Below are positions 63,418 to 64,000 of a DNA stretch of 64,000 nucleotides, piece after piece (positions within the stretch are counted from its first letter, which is position 1; each line of letters opens with the position of its first letter). The DNA is from Nocardiopsis sp. MG754419 (lineage in GTDB: Bacteria; Actinomycetota; Actinomycetes; Streptosporangiales; Streptosporangiaceae): positions 99,076-163,075 of the forward strand of contig NZ_QOCZ01000002.1 in assembly GCF_018207095.1 (NCBI RefSeq), in the 5' to 3' direction. A program made the translations under genes and the position numbers. The notes below the pieces were generated by a model, which did no database searches, was not told the origin of the DNA, and worked only from the letters and a program-made list of their open reading frames with translations.

Positions 63418-64000
63418 GGGTCGGGCACGCCTTTCTGTCGGTCGGGCGCCGCCAGGGAACGGCGCAGTCGGCGGAACAGGTTCCGCCGCTCGTTCGCGGT
63501 GGTGCGGTGGGAGACCGGCGCGGCCCCGGGGGAGTCGTCCAGGTACTGCCGGGCGATCCGTCGGTCGGTCGGGCCGAGCGCGTCGATGGCCCGGTGGAGC
63601 TCGGCATGGCGCTCCTTGCGCAGGTACGCGTCCTCGACGTCGAGGAGGTGGTCGGCCCATCCGGCCAGCCGATGCGGATCGACCGGCACCTGACCACGGG
63701 CGCGGTCGCGTTGGCGTCCGCACTCGCTCCGGGTCACACGGCGCAGCCAGGCGCCGAGCAGGTGGGGGTGGCGCAGGCGCGGCAGGTGCCGGTTGAGGTT
63801 CAGCCACACGGTCTGTACGGCGTCCTCGCGATCCTGCCGTGCCAGGCCGTAGGAGCGGGCGACGCGGTTCACGGTGGGCAGGTGGCGGTCCACGATCTCC
63901 TCCCAGGCGCCGGTGTCGCCGTGGCAGGCGTCCAGCACGAGTTCGGCGTCGGAGCGCGGGTGCGGGGTGGGGCCGAATGTGGCCGTAACCGGCAGGGGGG
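63414..64000 (-). CDS. ECF-like sigma-70 family factor, 5' end outside the window
   Basis: The frame is open to the window edge, and the residues before GTG 63938 (PRSDAELVLDACHGD) fit a sigma factor N-terminus, so the start is probably beyond 64000. Region 2 is recognisable: DACHGDTGAWEEIVDRHLPTVNRVARSYGLARQDREDAVQTVW with the LGAWLRRVTRSECGRQ end that contacts the -10. Region 4 is shorter and odd: AIDALGPTDRRIARQYLDD starts normally but the usual helix-turn-helix core is replaced by SPGAAPVSHRTTANERRN. It overlaps the next gene by GTGA. It probably drives a specific stress or signal regulon. Confidence 0.82.
   Translation of the reverse strand, partial: PLPVTATFGPTPHPRSDAELVLDACHGDTGAWEEIVDRHLPTVNRVARSYGLARQDREDAVQTVWLNLNRHLPRLRHPHLLGAWLRRVTRSECGRQRDRARGQVPVDPHRLAGWADHLLDVEDAYLRKERHAELHRAIDALGPTDRRIARQYLDDSPGAAPVSHRTTANERRNLFRRLRRSLAAPDRQKGVPDP

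Noticed and set aside
1..64000. Mobile elements, CRISPR arrays, attachment sites
   Set aside because: No transposase, integrase, direct-repeat array or tRNA-end duplication was seen; gene content is chromosomal core throughout.

Overview
The window is chromosomal core DNA from a high-GC actinobacterium. The evidence is strong G/C bias at third codon positions, frequent GTG starts, an HrdB-type principal sigma factor with a Lys/Ala-rich N-terminus, an actinobacterial LexA box, and actinobacterium-restricted families (DUF5998, DUF7455, a GNAT/acyl-CoA synthetase fusion, a putative tuberculostearate pair). The cluster of lexA, nrdR, nrdJ, rnhB, hrdB, parE and parC resembles the core of Streptomyces-related genomes. 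A Nocardiopsis- or Thermobifida-like member of the Streptosporangiales is my best guess, by inference. I saw no tRNA, rRNA, CRISPR array, insertion sequence or prophage.

Layout. 1-5.5 kb: end of an unknown gene, murI, then a two- or three-gene operon that probably makes 10-methyl fatty acids. 5.5-9.3 kb: a sugar ABC importer (lipoprotein and two permeases) whose permease pair is split by a small opposite-strand gene. 9.3-16.1 kb: an acyl-CoA ligase, leuS, two anchored Cys-pair proteins and a lipoprotein hydrolase. 16.2-21 kb: lexA with an SOS box, then nrdR-nrdJ. 21-28.4 kb: a CBS protein, a tandem pair of membrane SPFH proteins, small membrane proteins and rnhB. 28.5-35 kb: a membrane-anchored double AAA+ protein, a sugar nucleotidyltransferase, a protein phosphatase and two unknown genes. 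35-41.8 kb: a PAS-GAF-PP2C phosphatase, hrdB, yaaA, a GNAT enzyme and DUF7455. 42-49.3 kb: topoisomerase IV parE and parC enclosing a PLP enzyme, a TPR protein and a carbonic anhydrase. 49.4-55.3 kb: a secreted GH81 laminarinase behind a CebR-type operator, a RecQ-phosphoribosyltransferase fusion and a PfkB sugar kinase. 55.5-60.7 kb: a Pat-like acetyltransferase fusion, DUF5998, a crotonase homologue and an MBL hydrolase.

The right end holds the most novel-looking unit. An ECF-like sigma factor gene (cut by the window edge) overlaps a small helical/beta protein gene and is followed by a TPR-CHAT caspase-like protease. Together they suggest a proteolytically controlled transcription switch.

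Regulation visible in sequence: LexA autoregulation; paired NrdR-like boxes before nrdR; a CebR-like operator before GH81; a partial DasR-like site before the importer; strong hairpins between most convergent genes; and nine genes whose TANNNT-type -10 element lies only 6-8 nt before the start codon, which predicts leaderless mRNAs.
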